This document shows, piece after piece, positions 1 through 7,143 of a stretch of DNA of 48,262 bases (position 1 is the first letter of the stretch; each line of letters opens with the position of its first letter). Source of the DNA: a virus. The notes under the pieces were generated by a model, which was not told where the DNA came from, made no database searches, and saw nothing but the letters and a program-made list of their open reading frames with translations. Where the stretch lies: positions 1-48,262 of the IMG/VR virus record IMGVR_UViG_3300042560_002526; one strand, 5' to 3'. The position numbers were made by a program, and so were the translations under genes.

Positions 1-276
1 ACCCCCGTAACAGTTCAATTTGACAATGGTTTTGACTGGGAGTTACTGCACGAACAAAAGCAGGAATTGCTCAAGCTTATCTTCAGCGAGTTTGGCGAGG
101 TCCAAGACGTTCCGCACCCACTAGATTATATCGTGGCAATTATCGATGAAGTGCAATATCAGGCTGCCGACGCTGGCGAGCCCGTAGTTTTTGATGATGA
201 CGAACTCAACGACGAGTTAACCGAAATCGATGCTTTGCTGGAAGGAGTAATCGAAAGTGACAAAGAAAAAGTCTGA
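1..276 (+). CDS. hypothetical acidic protein, 5' end cut by window
   Basis: The reading frame is open from the first base of the window, so the true start lies upstream; 91 codons are visible before the stop. The visible part is strongly acidic, with DDDE and ELTE runs near the C-terminus and several aromatic residues. I recognise no family and see no signal peptide or membrane segment. Its last 20 bases overlap the next gene, whose ribosome site sits inside this gene, so the two are probably translationally coupled. Acidic small proteins of this kind are common in phage early regions, but no function can be given. Confidence 0.7.
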   Translation, partial: TPVTVQFDNGFDWELLHEQKQELLKLIFSEFGEVQDVPHPLDYIVAIIDEVQYQAADAGEPVVFDDDELNDELTEIDALLEGVIESDKEKV

Positions 277-781
277 ATACGACGTGTTACAGCTAATAGC
301 CAATGAGCAGCACGAACTGCAGCAAAAGAAGGGCAGCAACTTAGCCAAAAAGCTTGAGTTACTGTCTCGTAAAAAGGCTGCGTGGATACAGACCGGCATT
401 CCGCAAATGTGGGAAGACGTCAAGCACATTGAAGTAAAAAATTTTGCGCGCCGCGACGTCGCCGGAGAAACACCGCCGTTGGTCGATTTTGTTAACCCCT
501 TGGCAGAGTGCAACATATACGGCAACGGGTTAGCGCTGCACGACAGCAGATTTACGGAGGTTGTCTGGCAAGTTATCGCAGAGAACGACCGCAAAGTGGA
601 TTCATCCTTGCAATATGTTACGTACGATAACGGATACGTAAATACGCCAGAAGAAATGCAGCAAAGTTTTATCAAATGGCTGGCGCGACGTATTGACCAC
701 CGCGTTGTCGTTGATCTGGGTTACACCCCCAAAGAAATCAAAAAAGCTGAGCGGCGCATTCTCTTAGAAGCAACAAATTAA
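257..781 (+). CDS. hypothetical phage protein, 174 aa
   Basis: I chose the GTG start because a clear AAGGAG ribosome site at 242-247 sits nine bases upstream, inside the preceding gene. The N-terminal 50 residues are rich in K, E and Q and look helical or coiled (ELQQKKGSNLAKKLELLSRK). The rest looks like a mixed globular fold with no motif I can name. There is no signal peptide and no cysteine cluster. It belongs to a tight run of small same-strand genes of unknown role. Its reading frame is long and free of stops, unlike the antisense frame over the same bases, which I take as a shadow. Confidence 0.8.
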   Translation: MTKKKSEYDVLQLIANEQHELQQKKGSNLAKKLELLSRKKAAWIQTGIPQMWEDVKHIEVKNFARRDVAGETPPLVDFVNPLAECNIYGNGLALHDSRFTEVVWQVIAENDRKVDSSLQYVTYDNGYVNTPEEMQQSFIKWLARRIDHRVVVDLGYTPKEIKKAERRILLEATN

Positions 782-791
782 CAAATAACCT

Positions 792-1061
792 ATGGTAGAT
801 TTCAACAAACCCGACGCGCTTGACAACCCAAGCCCCGAAGTTTTAGCGTGGTGTAGCAATACAATGCGCGTTATTTCTCATGGCGGTGTGTGGGGTATTC
901 CCAGATCAGGCACCGTTTTTCGGGTAGATCATGTAAACAAGCAACTTGTTTTAATCATGCCCGGCAATGACGACGATGATGATTTTGATGCCACCAAAAA
1001 AGTATTCAAGCACATTGGCTGGGAGGTCGTAAAAGAACATGGACCTGACAGTGCTGAGTAA
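792..1061 (+). CDS. hypothetical protein, 89 aa
   Basis: A small soluble protein. The N-terminal half has one Cys and a glycine-rich patch (SHGGVWGIPRSG); the C-terminal half has a run of five aspartates followed by a KKVFKHIGWEVV segment. I recognise no family. The ATG start has only a weak purine tract upstream. The gene overlaps the next one by 23 bases, consistent with coupling. The pattern of a short beta-rich core (GTVFRVDHVNKQLVLIMPG) with an acidic loop is seen in many small phage proteins, but no role is supported by the sequence alone. Confidence 0.7.
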   Translation: MVDFNKPDALDNPSPEVLAWCSNTMRVISHGGVWGIPRSGTVFRVDHVNKQLVLIMPGNDDDDDFDATKKVFKHIGWEVVKEHGPDSAE

Positions 1062-1638
1062 ACCGCTCCGCCCATTTCGGCGCAGCAGGTTTGACGACGA
1101 AACAATTTGGACAAAACTCTGGGATGGCGTGTGCTGGGCGCCCAGCAAAGTTTATTACTTTTGCCGCAAATACGCGCAGCGCCTTAAACGCAGCTGGGCG
1201 TACGCAAAGTTTGGTTGGGAAAACTACGACTTTGACGGCGAGTACCTGACGCACCTGATAACGTTCAAACTCAAGCGGATGCAAAAAGCGTTACAGGGCG
1301 GTTGTTCGGTTCAGGACGACAAATACATGCAGGCGCTTCAGCTAGCGATTCGGCTAGGCGATAAGCTGGAGAGCCACGCGTATCACTGGTTTCTTGACCG
1401 ACATGACGCCAAATGGGGCGCGGCGCATTTAAATTTTGTTGATGGCGGCGAGCCGTTCAATGGCAAAAACCTGCGATCGATGGAAATTGAGCGCTCAGGA
1501 GTGATAGACGCCGAAACCAAAGCGCAAGAACGCGATGAGTTTCGCGCGGCGTATGAAGCCGACGATGCAATTAGACTGCGCGACGCCCGCCTGTTTTTTA
1601 GAATCATCGAAAAGTATTACCCCGGGTGGTGGGACTAA
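1039..1638 (+). CDS. conserved phage protein ending in WWD, 199 aa
   Basis: A 199-residue protein, basic and tryptophan-rich at the N-terminus and charged towards the C-terminus. It ends in a segment of the form LFFRIIEKYYPGWWD. Phage proteins of unknown function that end in a similar aromatic WWD tail are common in my recollection of large phage genomes, so I treat it as a member of such a conserved family without a known role. An acidic helical stretch (ETKAQERDEFRAAYEADDAIRLRD) precedes the tail. No catalytic motif, signal or membrane segment is visible. It overlaps the gene before it and shares the TAATG stop/start with the gene after it. Confidence 0.8.
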   Translation: MDLTVLSKPLRPFRRSRFDDETIWTKLWDGVCWAPSKVYYFCRKYAQRLKRSWAYAKFGWENYDFDGEYLTHLITFKLKRMQKALQGGCSVQDDKYMQALQLAIRLGDKLESHAYHWFLDRHDAKWGAAHLNFVDGGEPFNGKNLRSMEIERSGVIDAETKAQERDEFRAAYEADDAIRLRDARLFFRIIEKYYPGWWD

Positions 1639-1889
1639 TGAAAAACGGGCGTATCAGCTTGGGCAAAAACAAGCATATTGAACTACTGCACCCAATCAAT
1701 TTTGTGCTAATGCAGCGCCCTGAAATAGACGACCCAGACGTAGAGTGGCCAGAACAAGACGATCTGTACCTATACGGTTTCAGTTTTGATTTCACGACAG
1801 AACTGTACTGGTTCACATATGACTGGGGTCGCGGTTTCAATTTTCGAATTTTGGGTTTTGGTTTTAGCGTTACACACTACTCACTGTAA
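1638..1889 (+). CDS. hypothetical aromatic-rich small protein, 83 aa
   Basis: I place the start at the ATG that overlaps the previous stop codon (TAATG at 1636-1640); an in-frame GTG twelve bases earlier would lie inside the upstream gene without a better ribosome site. The product starts MKNGRISLGKNKHIELLHP. It is rich in Phe, Tyr and Trp and beta-prone, with an alternating pattern at the C-terminus (FNFRILGFGFSVTHYSL). No signal peptide or known motif is present. Its frame fits the same-strand run of small genes. Function unknown. Confidence 0.65.
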   Translation: MKNGRISLGKNKHIELLHPINFVLMQRPEIDDPDVEWPEQDDLYLYGFSFDFTTELYWFTYDWGRGFNFRILGFGFSVTHYSL

Positions 1890-1898
1890 GGGAAAACA

Positions 1899-2150
1899 AT
1901 GAACAACAACAAGAACTTTTGGCCAGTTATGCTCAGCGCGCTGCTGGCTGGCGTGGTAATCCAGTCGATGTTTATCAGCTGCGCGCCTAGTTCAAACACC
2001 GGGAACAACGCTGGTTTTGACGTAGATACCTCCAGCCTTGAGCATCGCTACGCCACGGAACGATTTAAGCAAGAAGGCTATAGCGCTAAAGATGCCCGAA
2101 CAGCTGCTGACGCGGTAATGAAGTTCCACAACGCACAGAAAAACCGGTAA
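1899..2150 (+). CDS. putative lipoprotein or membrane-anchored small protein, 83 aa
   Basis: The N-terminus has the layout of an exported lipoprotein: a short polar start (MNNNKN), a hydrophobic segment at about residues 7-27, and then a Cys preceded by Phe-Ile-Ser, which approximates a signal-peptidase II lipobox. The remaining 55 residues are polar and end in a charged helix with an EGYSAKDARTAADAV segment. It could be a phage lipoprotein that acts at the host envelope, for example in superinfection control, or simply a single-pass anchor. It is not proline-rich like an Rz1 spanin. An AAGGGA ribosome site lies just upstream of the ATG. Localisation is inferred from the N-terminus only. Confidence 0.65.
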   Translation: MNNNKNFWPVMLSALLAGVVIQSMFISCAPSSNTGNNAGFDVDTSSLEHRYATERFKQEGYSAKDARTAADAVMKFHNAQKNR

Positions 2151-2152
2151 CC

Positions 2153-2491
2153 ATGGCAGAGAAAAAATACAAAGTTTTTGACCGGCGGTTGTTGAGCCAC
2201 ATCAACGAATCGTCGATTGGTTTTAAGTACAACAGAACACTAGACCCTGCGTTTATCGCGCGGCTCCCAGAAGACAAGATTTTTCCTGTAGTGTTTACGA
2301 TGCTTCATGAGCACCGCGCAGGAAAAGCTTGTGAGCCCCATGTGCGGGTTATGATTGCTGTCCCCAGTGTTGGAGAAACAGCTGGATTGTCAGACCGACT
2401 TTTGCTTGACGTAAATATGGATTTATTTGATATCATTCCAGAAATCGGCGTTCCGGAAAATGATCCTGAAACAACGCCGGTTGCGGAATGA
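2153..2491 (+). CDS. hypothetical protein, 112 aa
   Basis: A soluble protein with a mixed fold, starting MAEKKYKVFDRRLLSHIN and ending in an acidic tail (ENDPETTPVAE). Beta-type segments such as KIFPVVFTMLHEH and HVRVMIAVPSV suggest a small alpha/beta domain. I cannot assign a family. The gene begins two bases after the putative lipoprotein gene and is followed at once by a small membrane-protein gene, so it may share a transcript and perhaps a role with envelope-acting proteins; that link is only positional. Confidence 0.7.
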   Translation: MAEKKYKVFDRRLLSHINESSIGFKYNRTLDPAFIARLPEDKIFPVVFTMLHEHRAGKACEPHVRVMIAVPSVGETAGLSDRLLLDVNMDLFDIIPEIGVPENDPETTPVAE

Positions 2492-2503
2492 TTTTAGGAG
2501 AAT

Positions 2504-2635
2504 ATGCATTCTCCCTCTTTTTACCTATCGGTGGCTATGTTTACTTTAATCAGCCTGTCATGGCACATTGGGTTGTTCAGTCTTGTCGCAATGTCGTTTT
2601 TCATGGTGTACATCAGCAAACGTTACGGTCGATGA
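2504..2635 (+). CDS. small membrane protein, 43 aa
   Basis: This short frame starts with ATG and has an AGGAG site at 2496-2500, three bases before the start. The product is almost wholly hydrophobic, with two likely membrane segments (YLSVAMFTLISLSW and LFSLVAMSFFMVYI) and a basic end (SKRYGR), which predicts a cytoplasmic C-terminus. A longer frame over 2488-2793 reads through the same bases, but it has poor composition and covers the promoter region, so I prefer this one. Phages use such tiny membrane proteins as holins, antiholins or host-membrane effectors. No lysis enzyme is nearby to favour the holin reading. Confidence 0.6.
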   Translation: MHSPSFYLSVAMFTLISLSWHIGLFSLVAMSFFMVYISKRYGR

Positions 2636-2646
2636 TAGGTATGTCT

Positions 2647-2666
2647 TTACTCTGTATTCTGAGTAA
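2647..2666 (+). other. inverted repeat (hairpin) upstream of a promoter
   Basis: A perfect six-base inverted repeat, TTACTC at 2647-2652 and GAGTAA at 2661-2666, encloses an eight-base loop. No T-run follows, so it is not a standard terminator. It lies about 50 bases before the promoter at 2717-2744 and could be an operator or an RNA processing site; a chance occurrence is possible. Confidence 0.3.
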
Positions 2667-2716
2667 TCAGATACGTAGTACGGTCAAACTGGACACTGCG
2701 ATCTTCCGCGTGTCGC

Positions 2717-2744
2717 TTGACACGATTCCCGAGCCGAATATGAT
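2717..2744 (+). promoter_or_regulatory. sigma70-like promoter before the SEC-C gene
   Basis: A perfect -35 box TTGACA (2717-2722) is followed after 16 bases by TATGAT (2739-2744), a five-of-six match to the -10 box. It sits in the non-coding gap 2636-2817, about 75 bases before the SEC-C gene, the right place to drive it and the genes after it. The boxes are directly visible; host use is inferred. Confidence 0.6.
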
Positions 2745-2817
2745 AGGCGATTCTTCGACATGGTCGCAGCATAGCGGACGCGACCAGCGCTGACAACTCG
2801 TTTTGCAAGGAAGCATC

Positions 2818-3330
2818 ATGACGCAAAAAGATTCTTCTCACGTCGCCGAAAAAGATGCGGCGCTCTTACGTCACCGCCCACGCCGCAATGAGCGGTGCGC
2901 TTGCGGTAGCGGCAAAAAATTTAAACATTGCCACGGCACCACGCCAAACAACATCAATTGGCGTAAGCCCGCCTACATCGACGGCGGCGAGTCTCCGGTG
3001 CGTTGGGTTATTGTTAATCGATCCGGCACTAGTTTCTTTTCGACAAAAGACGACAAGCTTATGGTGTTTAAGTCTCGTGCGGACGCCAACGCCATTGCCA
3101 TGTTGGATTTTTTTGCGGATCAAGAACCCGGCGACATTAACGTTGGGGGCGTAGGGCCGACAAAATGGCAGCATTTGCAAGATACGCTGCCGTACATTGA
3201 AGTTGAAAACGCGGATCAGGGTTTTGTGTTTATTCAAGAACGCATCGACTTTGCCCGCGACACGTATCTAAACGCTGCCGGCGCTGACGCCGACATTCCT
3301 CCCACCGAAACGGATTCGCAGGAGAACTAA
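2818..3330 (+). CDS. SEC-C motif zinc-binding protein, 170 aa
   Basis: Residues 23-40 form a classical SEC-C motif, with C27, C29, C38 and H39 in the pattern CxC-x8-CH inside RRNERCACGSGKKFKHCHG. In SecA and many small bacterial proteins this motif binds one zinc ion and mediates contact with a partner or nucleic acid. The remaining 130 residues show no second known domain and end in a polar, Pro/Thr-rich tail. I chose the ATG at 2818 because AAGGA lies seven to ten bases upstream; a TTG at 2803 has no ribosome site. It is the first gene after the promoter at 2717-2744. The partner is unknown. Confidence 0.8.
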   Translation: MTQKDSSHVAEKDAALLRHRPRRNERCACGSGKKFKHCHGTTPNNINWRKPAYIDGGESPVRWVIVNRSGTSFFSTKDDKLMVFKSRADANAIAMLDFFADQEPGDINVGGVGPTKWQHLQDTLPYIEVENADQGFVFIQERIDFARDTYLNAAGADADIPPTETDSQEN

Positions 3331-3335
3331 TTCGC

Positions 3336-3692
3336 ATGGCATCGCGGCCCACAGCACGCGCTACGGCGCATGGTTGGAACGACTCGTGGTGGGATTACGT
3401 CAAGCACGGGCAGCCAATGGACCCCGCAAAAAAAGCGGAGTTAGCGGCTAAAAAGAAAGCGCGTCAGCAGGAAACAGCAAACAAGGGTTTGCGGTTTATT
3501 ATTTTGAAAAGCTCGCGGTATGTAGACGAAACCGATCTCTCGGTTACTGACGCGTACACCGGACCTACTTGTCGCCGCGCTAAAGTTGAGCCGGGGCAGG
3601 TCTATACGTCGTTTGAGACGGCGCAAGCAGACGCTGACAAACTGTCAAAATTCAACTCTGCAGGATTTGAAGTGCACCCTCTTTCATCATGA
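3336..3692 (+). CDS. hypothetical basic protein, 118 aa
   Basis: A basic protein with a tryptophan-rich N-terminus (HGWNDSWWDYVKHG), then a Lys/Ala-rich helix (DPAKKAELAAKKKARQQ), then a beta-type domain. The basic helix could touch nucleic acid, but no named motif is present. It begins five bases after the SEC-C gene and its stop codon overlaps the start of the next small frame (ATGA at 3689-3692), so it is part of the same unit. Function unknown. Confidence 0.7.
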   Translation: MASRPTARATAHGWNDSWWDYVKHGQPMDPAKKAELAAKKKARQQETANKGLRFIILKSSRYVDETDLSVTDAYTGPTCRRAKVEPGQVYTSFETAQADADKLSKFNSAGFEVHPLSS

Positions 3693-3841
3693 TCTATAGC
3701 GACTACACGGATGTTTTACGCGGCAATCGAATCTCGCCTCCGCATGGCGAAAATGCGGCAAAATCGTATTGCCCGCGTGATGTCCCGGGCGCGACACATA
3801 TTCGCGCTGGTGACGACATTCGGGTTAGCGCGCAATCGTGA
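3689..3841 (+). CDS. possible small protein, 50 aa
   Basis: This frame starts with ATG in an ATGA overlap with the previous stop codon, the usual form of translational coupling, and runs for 50 codons. Its composition looks natural (MIYSDYTDVLRGNRISPP...), more so than the very basic, Met/Arg-rich sequence read over the same bases by the neighbouring longer frame. If it is real, the downstream zinc-ribbon gene probably starts later than its first ATG. No family recognised. Confidence 0.4.
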   Translation: MIYSDYTDVLRGNRISPPHGENAAKSYCPRDVPGATHIRAGDDIRVSAQS

Positions 3842-4820
3842 GAAACGCGCGGTACGCCGACGATGGCGTAAGTTTCAAGGCTGGTGGTTGCATACGCTAG
3901 AGCAGCTTTGCACTCACGGATTATGGTCACCGGTTTCAGACCAGTGTTTTTCTAATCTCACTGCAAACGAAGCCAACCGATTTGATTTCGCGTTTGGCTT
4001 GTGCACGCGGTGTCTGCCTTTATGTGTGAAGTGGGTAGAGTCTCGCGCGTCTTTTGTGCGGCGTCTTCGTCGCAAAATAAACGCGCAGATTATTCCCTGC
4101 CGTAAGACGCATTTCTGTCCATCTTGTTTTGCGTCTTTGTCGGCCAACCAGTATCGAAAATTTAAAGAGGTCGTAAACGATCTTATTCAGAGTCACGCCG
4201 TCGTTAGCGTTACGGCGCACGTCTCTGCTGTGTTTATTCCAGCGACCACACTGTACGATAAAAATCTGCAGCAGGACGAGTATTTACGGGAAAACATTGG
4301 AGCTCTTCGGCAGGCTATAACGCACGCAAAAAATTTGCGGCAAAAGCTGCACAAGCGGTTTCAGCGCAACACGCTTGGGTCGTTCTGGCGGATCATCGCT
4401 GTTCCAATGCCAGACGGCTGGCGTTTGGAAACTCGATGGGTGGTGCTGCATCGAAGCGATACGCCCCCACCGATTGAAGACACTGACGACAGTCACGTAC
4501 GGTTTCACAAAACTGTGGCTTTAGAGTACTCAACGTGGGCCGAGCGGTTTTCTAGCGGCGACCTTGATGACACGCTGGCCGACGTGCTGGCTCGATTTGC
4601 TAAATATCCAGTATCGCTCATTCGCGGCGATGTAGACCTTATTGCTGCGTGGTTAAACGCTAGCGCAAGAACAAAAGTTTTGCTCGGAACTGGTCTTTTA
4701 AAACAAGCCGGCCCAAGCCTTATTGGTCACTACAAAAAACGCGACAAGCGCACACGCCGAGCTCGCGCGTACAGGAGAAGTCGTCTTGCCGGGCAAACGA
4801 CGCAAACGCGCAACACGTAA
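3711..4820 (+). CDS. zinc-ribbon protein of unknown function, up to 369 aa
   Basis: The protein has an arginine-rich N-terminus and then a likely zinc ribbon: a CTRCLPLC cluster followed about 27 residues later by a CRKTHFCPSC cluster. A central part (SFWRIIAVPMPDGWRLETRWVVLHRSD) is beta-rich, and the C-terminus is very basic. A zinc ribbon plus basic ends suggests nucleic-acid binding, perhaps replication- or transcription-related, but I cannot name the family. The start is unsure: no candidate start (3711, 3744, 3780 or a GTG at 3810) has a good ribosome site, and the first 130 bases overlap another plausible small frame. The 3' end overlaps the HTH gene. Confidence 0.6.
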   Translation: MFYAAIESRLRMAKMRQNRIARVMSRARHIFALVTTFGLARNREKRAVRRRWRKFQGWWLHTLEQLCTHGLWSPVSDQCFSNLTANEANRFDFAFGLCTRCLPLCVKWVESRASFVRRLRRKINAQIIPCRKTHFCPSCFASLSANQYRKFKEVVNDLIQSHAVVSVTAHVSAVFIPATTLYDKNLQQDEYLRENIGALRQAITHAKNLRQKLHKRFQRNTLGSFWRIIAVPMPDGWRLETRWVVLHRSDTPPPIEDTDDSHVRFHKTVALEYSTWAERFSSGDLDDTLADVLARFAKYPVSLIRGDVDLIAAWLNASARTKVLLGTGLLKQAGPSLIGHYKKRDKRTRRARAYRRSRLAGQTTQTRNT

Positions 4821-5922
4821 TGGTGTTGCTCCGGGTATTGCGTTTGACCCTGCGCCTACCACGCAGCGGTTACGCTACTTGTGTGAGTTCTTGTTTGCCG
4901 GCGACCCCTATGCCATGGCGCAGGCGCTTGGCGTTTGTTATAGGCACTTCTATACGGTTTACGACGGCCGGTGTAAATTGTCGATTCGCATGGCGGGGCA
5001 AGTTATTGCCGCGCTGAACGTTCGGGCCGAGTGGCTGCTAAACGGAACAGGGCCAATGCTAGCGACAGACATTTCTGAAATTCGATTTCATCTTGCGCCG
5101 ACTATACGTAGTTCGTTTCCGTTAAAATCGGCTGATCGGTTTATCCGGCCGGAAACTGTTTGCGCGGCGCCGTCTGATAATGCTGCGCCAGAAGCTGTGG
5201 GTGATTACTCGGAAGCCGCCACCGCGCTTTTTAAGGCGCGTGTGCAGAATGCTCCGGTACTCCTGTTGGTCGGCGGCACCGCGGCACCAGCTGGCCCGGC
5301 AATGGCTTCTTTTATCCGTAGTGGTTATGCCGGCGCTGCTGGCTTTACCCTGCAGGCGGCAAAACAAGATGCCTCGCCGGCACTAGCCGCAGGTGAATTA
5401 GACTTAAACAACATAGCTAGGTTTGCTGCCGCCGTTGGCCGAGGATACGGGGAGGCTATTGCGTCAAAGATTCATAGTCCCCGTTCTCCGTGGCCCAGAG
5501 AGCACAGCGCCTTGGCTGCGGCATACGACAACTCGCTGCCGATAGCTGTACAGGTTGAGCTTGGTGAAATACCCGAGCATTTTGGCCCAGTGCACGCCGG
5601 CGCAGAGTTAGGCGCCGCTGTTGGTTCTGCAGCGTATGTGGACCAGCTTGTGTTGGCTGACTATTTGCAAAAAATTGACTGCCATGACGCGGCAGTCATT
5701 ATTTGCGTTGGAGAAGCACATCGTTGGCTGACTGCCTTATCGCGGCAGTCAACCTTACTTCGGAAAATCATCTTGGCAGACGCTGACACATCGGCGGCGC
5801 AGTGTTTTTCGCAAAAAGCGGCGCAGGTGATCTACATTGACAATAGTGCTTGTGTGTTTTTTCGTGAATTGCTTGTGGCGGTTCAGGCGGCTCAAGCCGC
5901 CGGTGAAATGACTGGAGAATAG
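4786..5922 (+). CDS. HTH domain fused to deoxyhypusine-synthase-like domain
   Basis: Residues about 25-91 look like a Cro/CI-type helix-turn-helix, including the tail EWLLNGTGPM that such repressors often carry after the recognition helices. Residues about 150-375 resemble the bacterial deoxyhypusine-synthase-like family: a Rossmann-type strand NAPVLLLVGG, a segment GRGYGEAIASK, then HSALAAAYDNSLPIAVQVELG and AELGAAVGSAAYVDQL. True synthases use a lysine for spermidine transfer to eIF5A; I do not see that active-site segment, and bacteria lack eIF5A. A ligand- or NAD-sensing regulator is one reading. I chose the TTG at 4786 because AGGAGA lies eight bases upstream; a TTG at 4723 lacks a ribosome site. 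It overlaps the preceding gene. Confidence 0.6.
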   Translation: MPGKRRKRATRNGVAPGIAFDPAPTTQRLRYLCEFLFAGDPYAMAQALGVCYRHFYTVYDGRCKLSIRMAGQVIAALNVRAEWLLNGTGPMLATDISEIRFHLAPTIRSSFPLKSADRFIRPETVCAAPSDNAAPEAVGDYSEAATALFKARVQNAPVLLLVGGTAAPAGPAMASFIRSGYAGAAGFTLQAAKQDASPALAAGELDLNNIARFAAAVGRGYGEAIASKIHSPRSPWPREHSALAAAYDNSLPIAVQVELGEIPEHFGPVHAGAELGAAVGSAAYVDQLVLADYLQKIDCHDAAVIICVGEAHRWLTALSRQSTLLRKIILADADTSAAQCFSQKAAQVIYIDNSACVFFRELLVAVQAAQAAGEMTGE

Positions 5923-5923
5923 A

Positions 5924-7138
5924 GTGGCAGATAGTGTTTTTGAACAAGTCGATCAGTTTGTGCTGCACTCTTCCGCGCCGACAGTTCCGAAAGAGGACGT
6001 ATTGTCGGCGCAAGAGCAGCTCACCTTTGTGACGTCGCTTATTGACTTCTGGAAGCAGGTACCTAAAGCCTGTCGCGCTCAGTTGCAACGCGTGTCTGAA
6101 AGTATTTCGCAGCTTGATTTCCCACTAATTGGTGGAGATTTTTACTCGGCATTGTTTTCTAGCGAGCGGATTGCCAGCGCAGAGAAGAAATACGGTTTGT
6201 CGCAGGAAGAGGTTTTTGCTGCGTTGCTGTACGCGCTGCAGCTGTTTTTGATGCGGTCTGACCCAAAGACGGCGGTTATCGATGACTTGTGGAAACTGGT
6301 TGTAATTGCGCTGGAGAAAGCGGCCAACAGAAACAAGCCGACCAACGAGCCCGAGCTGTACAACGAGCGCATGGTGTCTCGGGTATTTAAACACCGCAAA
6401 CAAACCATTGCGTCGTTGGGCGCCGTCAACGCCGAGTATGTGTATTTTGAAACCCCGGTAGCCGACGACAAACATGGGCCAGAGCTCCGCGGACTGGCAT
6501 TTATTTCTCGCACTGATTTGCCAAAAGCAAAGCAGCCTGCTTTCGCCAATAAGCTTTTTGTGTTGCTCGAAACCGGCGAGCACATTATTGTCGAGACAAA
6601 TGCTTCAAACCTAAGCCGCCACGCCGATCCCGAAGCCTACGAGAAAATTCCGGCGAGCTTGTTGCTGCAGGCGGTAATTGCGGCGCCACTGATGGTTCGC
6701 ATGGGCGTTATTACTCGGTCTCAGGCTGATACTATCGCAGAAACGTTTGGTGAGTTTATTGCGCCTGTAACAGCAGAGATTATTGCTGACACGGCGTCCA
6801 TGCTGCCGATTGAACAGGTGTTTGTGCGGGCGCACGCCAACACGGCTTATGCCGGGCACGTTACTGGACCCAACGGAGCCGAGGTGCGGTTTCCCGCACT
6901 AAGCATCGACGACACCAATCAGCTCGCTTTTGTGTTGCGCGCGCGGATTACGCCGAGCAGCTATTACTTGGTATCTAGTCTGGTGGCGGGCGGAGACGAC
7001 TCTCCCGATGTACCCATCATGAAAAATGACTACCCAAGACAGCTGTCTCCATACGGCGTATACTTATTTCCAACGTCGCAGGATTTGTTCGTGTTGTCGG
7101 CTTTTCCGCACAACTTTATTCTTGGCCCCGAGGGATAG
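5924..7138 (+). CDS. hypothetical protein, 404 aa
   Basis: A large soluble protein starting at a GTG with GGAG about eight bases upstream, at the end of the preceding gene. The N-terminal half is helical (a VFAALLYALQLFLMR helix near residue 100); a central part has the form ANKLFVLLETGEHIIVETNASN; the C-terminal part is beta-rich and glycine-poor. I see no P-loop, zinc cluster or nuclease motif. It lies between the HTH fusion gene and the exonuclease gene with almost no spacing, so the three are probably co-expressed. No function can be named. Confidence 0.8.
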   Translation: MADSVFEQVDQFVLHSSAPTVPKEDVLSAQEQLTFVTSLIDFWKQVPKACRAQLQRVSESISQLDFPLIGGDFYSALFSSERIASAEKKYGLSQEEVFAALLYALQLFLMRSDPKTAVIDDLWKLVVIALEKAANRNKPTNEPELYNERMVSRVFKHRKQTIASLGAVNAEYVYFETPVADDKHGPELRGLAFISRTDLPKAKQPAFANKLFVLLETGEHIIVETNASNLSRHADPEAYEKIPASLLLQAVIAAPLMVRMGVITRSQADTIAETFGEFIAPVTAEIIADTASMLPIEQVFVRAHANTAYAGHVTGPNGAEVRFPALSIDDTNQLAFVLRARITPSSYYLVSSLVAGGDDSPDVPIMKNDYPRQLSPYGVYLFPTSQDLFVLSAFPHNFILGPEG

Positions 7139-7143
7139 GCGGC

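Noticed and set aside
2488-2793. 101-codon + strand frame over the small membrane protein and promoter
   Set aside because: Its composition is poor, it covers a near-consensus promoter, and a shorter frame in the same place has a better ribosome site and a clear membrane-protein pattern.
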